NCBI RefSeq assembly: GCF_027474825.1
Contig: NZ_CP107030.1
Coordinates: 3,478,529-3,542,528, forward strand
Length of the DNA: 64,000 bases
Direction of reading: 5' to 3'
DNA from: Maribacter halichondriae
Lineage (GTDB): Bacteria; Bacteroidota; Bacteroidia; Flavobacteriales; Flavobacteriaceae
The translations under genes and the position numbers were made by a program. This document shows positions 63,792-64,000 of this stretch, one piece after another. Below the pieces are notes generated by a model, which was not told the origin of the DNA, searched no databases, and saw only the letters and a program-made list of their open reading frames with translations. The number at the start of each line of letters is the position of its first letter. Within the stretch, counting starts at the first letter, position 1.

Positions 63792-64000
63792 TTATTTGTT
63801 TTCAGATTCGAAGTGAGCGTTTTCAACTTGTTCAGTGATAAATTCGATCTCCTTATTTACCGATTCTAAATTCAGTCTACTCGTAAGAATTGTATAGGAA
63901 AAATTAGCCAACCGAGCCTTTTTTGGTTTTATAAGTTGTGCCAATGACCAATAGTAAATTGTAATTTCATGACCTGAATCCGTAGTTTGCTCATAAAACA
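63792..64000 (-). CDS. C-terminal part of an unrecognised gene, cut by the window edge
   Basis: An open minus-strand frame enters at 64000 and ends with TAA at 63792-63794: 69 residues starting YEQTTDSGHEITIYYWSLAQ with later SRLNLESVNKEIEFITEQVE and ending HFESENK. Mixed charged, mostly helical C-terminal composition looks like real protein. No family recognised and the N-terminus is missing. It lies 137 bp from rluF, with the GC-rich element in between. Confidence 0.5.
   Translation of the reverse strand, partial: FYEQTTDSGHEITIYYWSLAQLIKPKKARLANFSYTILTSRLNLESVNKEIEFITEQVENAHFESENK

Overview
The window comes from a Bacteroidota chromosome, most likely a marine member of the Flavobacteriaceae (Maribacter/Zobellia/Arenibacter-like). 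The basis is family content rather than any database match: DUF5916, DUF4105, DUF2911 and GIN/DUF4097 proteins, 7TM-AraC regulators, LytTR systems, Tat-like Gfo/Idh oxidoreductases next to DUF1080 proteins, a SecA without an evident C-terminal zinc motif, many SPI/SPII signal peptides and almost no Shine-Dalgarno sequences. There is no rRNA, tRNA, CRISPR array, IS element or prophage.

Layout. 1-2.1 kb: end of meaB, DUF2911, an OsmC peroxidase. 2.1-5.7 kb: aldose epimerase, then an ECF sigma/anti-sigma/GIN operon. 5.7-9.7 kb: two Gfo/Idh oxidoreductases plus a two-domain DUF1080 lipoprotein, a probable 3-keto-glycoside module. 9.8-13.1 kb: a large MG2/TonB-plug protein and MsrA. 13.2-27 kb: a region where five paralogous small secreted basic proteins (75-85 aa) sit as isolated plus-strand genes between minus-strand genes (dioxygenase-like fusion, LytTR regulator, SGNH esterase, VOC protein, aminopeptidase P, phospholipase D), together with the tesA/ybbA/ybbP-type locus and an aldo/keto reductase. 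27-38 kb: amidohydrolase, M14 peptidase, sensor kinase, a third Gfo/Idh protein and SecA. 38-49 kb: housekeeping genes (cobalamin adenosyltransferase, ABC-F, DUF4105, PssA, LptB, TatC, KdsD, RecQ). 49-57 kb: LytS/LytT-type two-component pair, DUF5916 outer-membrane protein, a cytoplasmic trypsin-like protease with a partner gene, and a carboxypeptidase-regulatory-like protein. 57.6-63.7 kb: three tandem M23 lipoproteins, a lipocalin-like lipoprotein, two paralogous 7TM-AraC regulators and RluF. A partial gene runs off the right edge.

Two signals stand out. First, the five small secreted proteins share a signal peptide, a basic C-terminal motif ending exactly at K-[MLV]-A, and a distal sequence box about 150-175 nt upstream of every start. 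Three copies also share a 45-nt identical leader that can fold into mutually exclusive hairpins. This looks like an expanded, co-regulated gene family of unknown function. Second, at least ten genes, and probably eleven, are broken by one- or two-base indels, nearly all single-base losses in homopolymer runs. I read these as sequencing or assembly errors rather than gene decay, and I give the reconstructed gene spans.

A dispersed structured repeat with compensatory base changes occurs downstream of secA and of the ABC-F gene. Terminator hairpins are visible after several operons.
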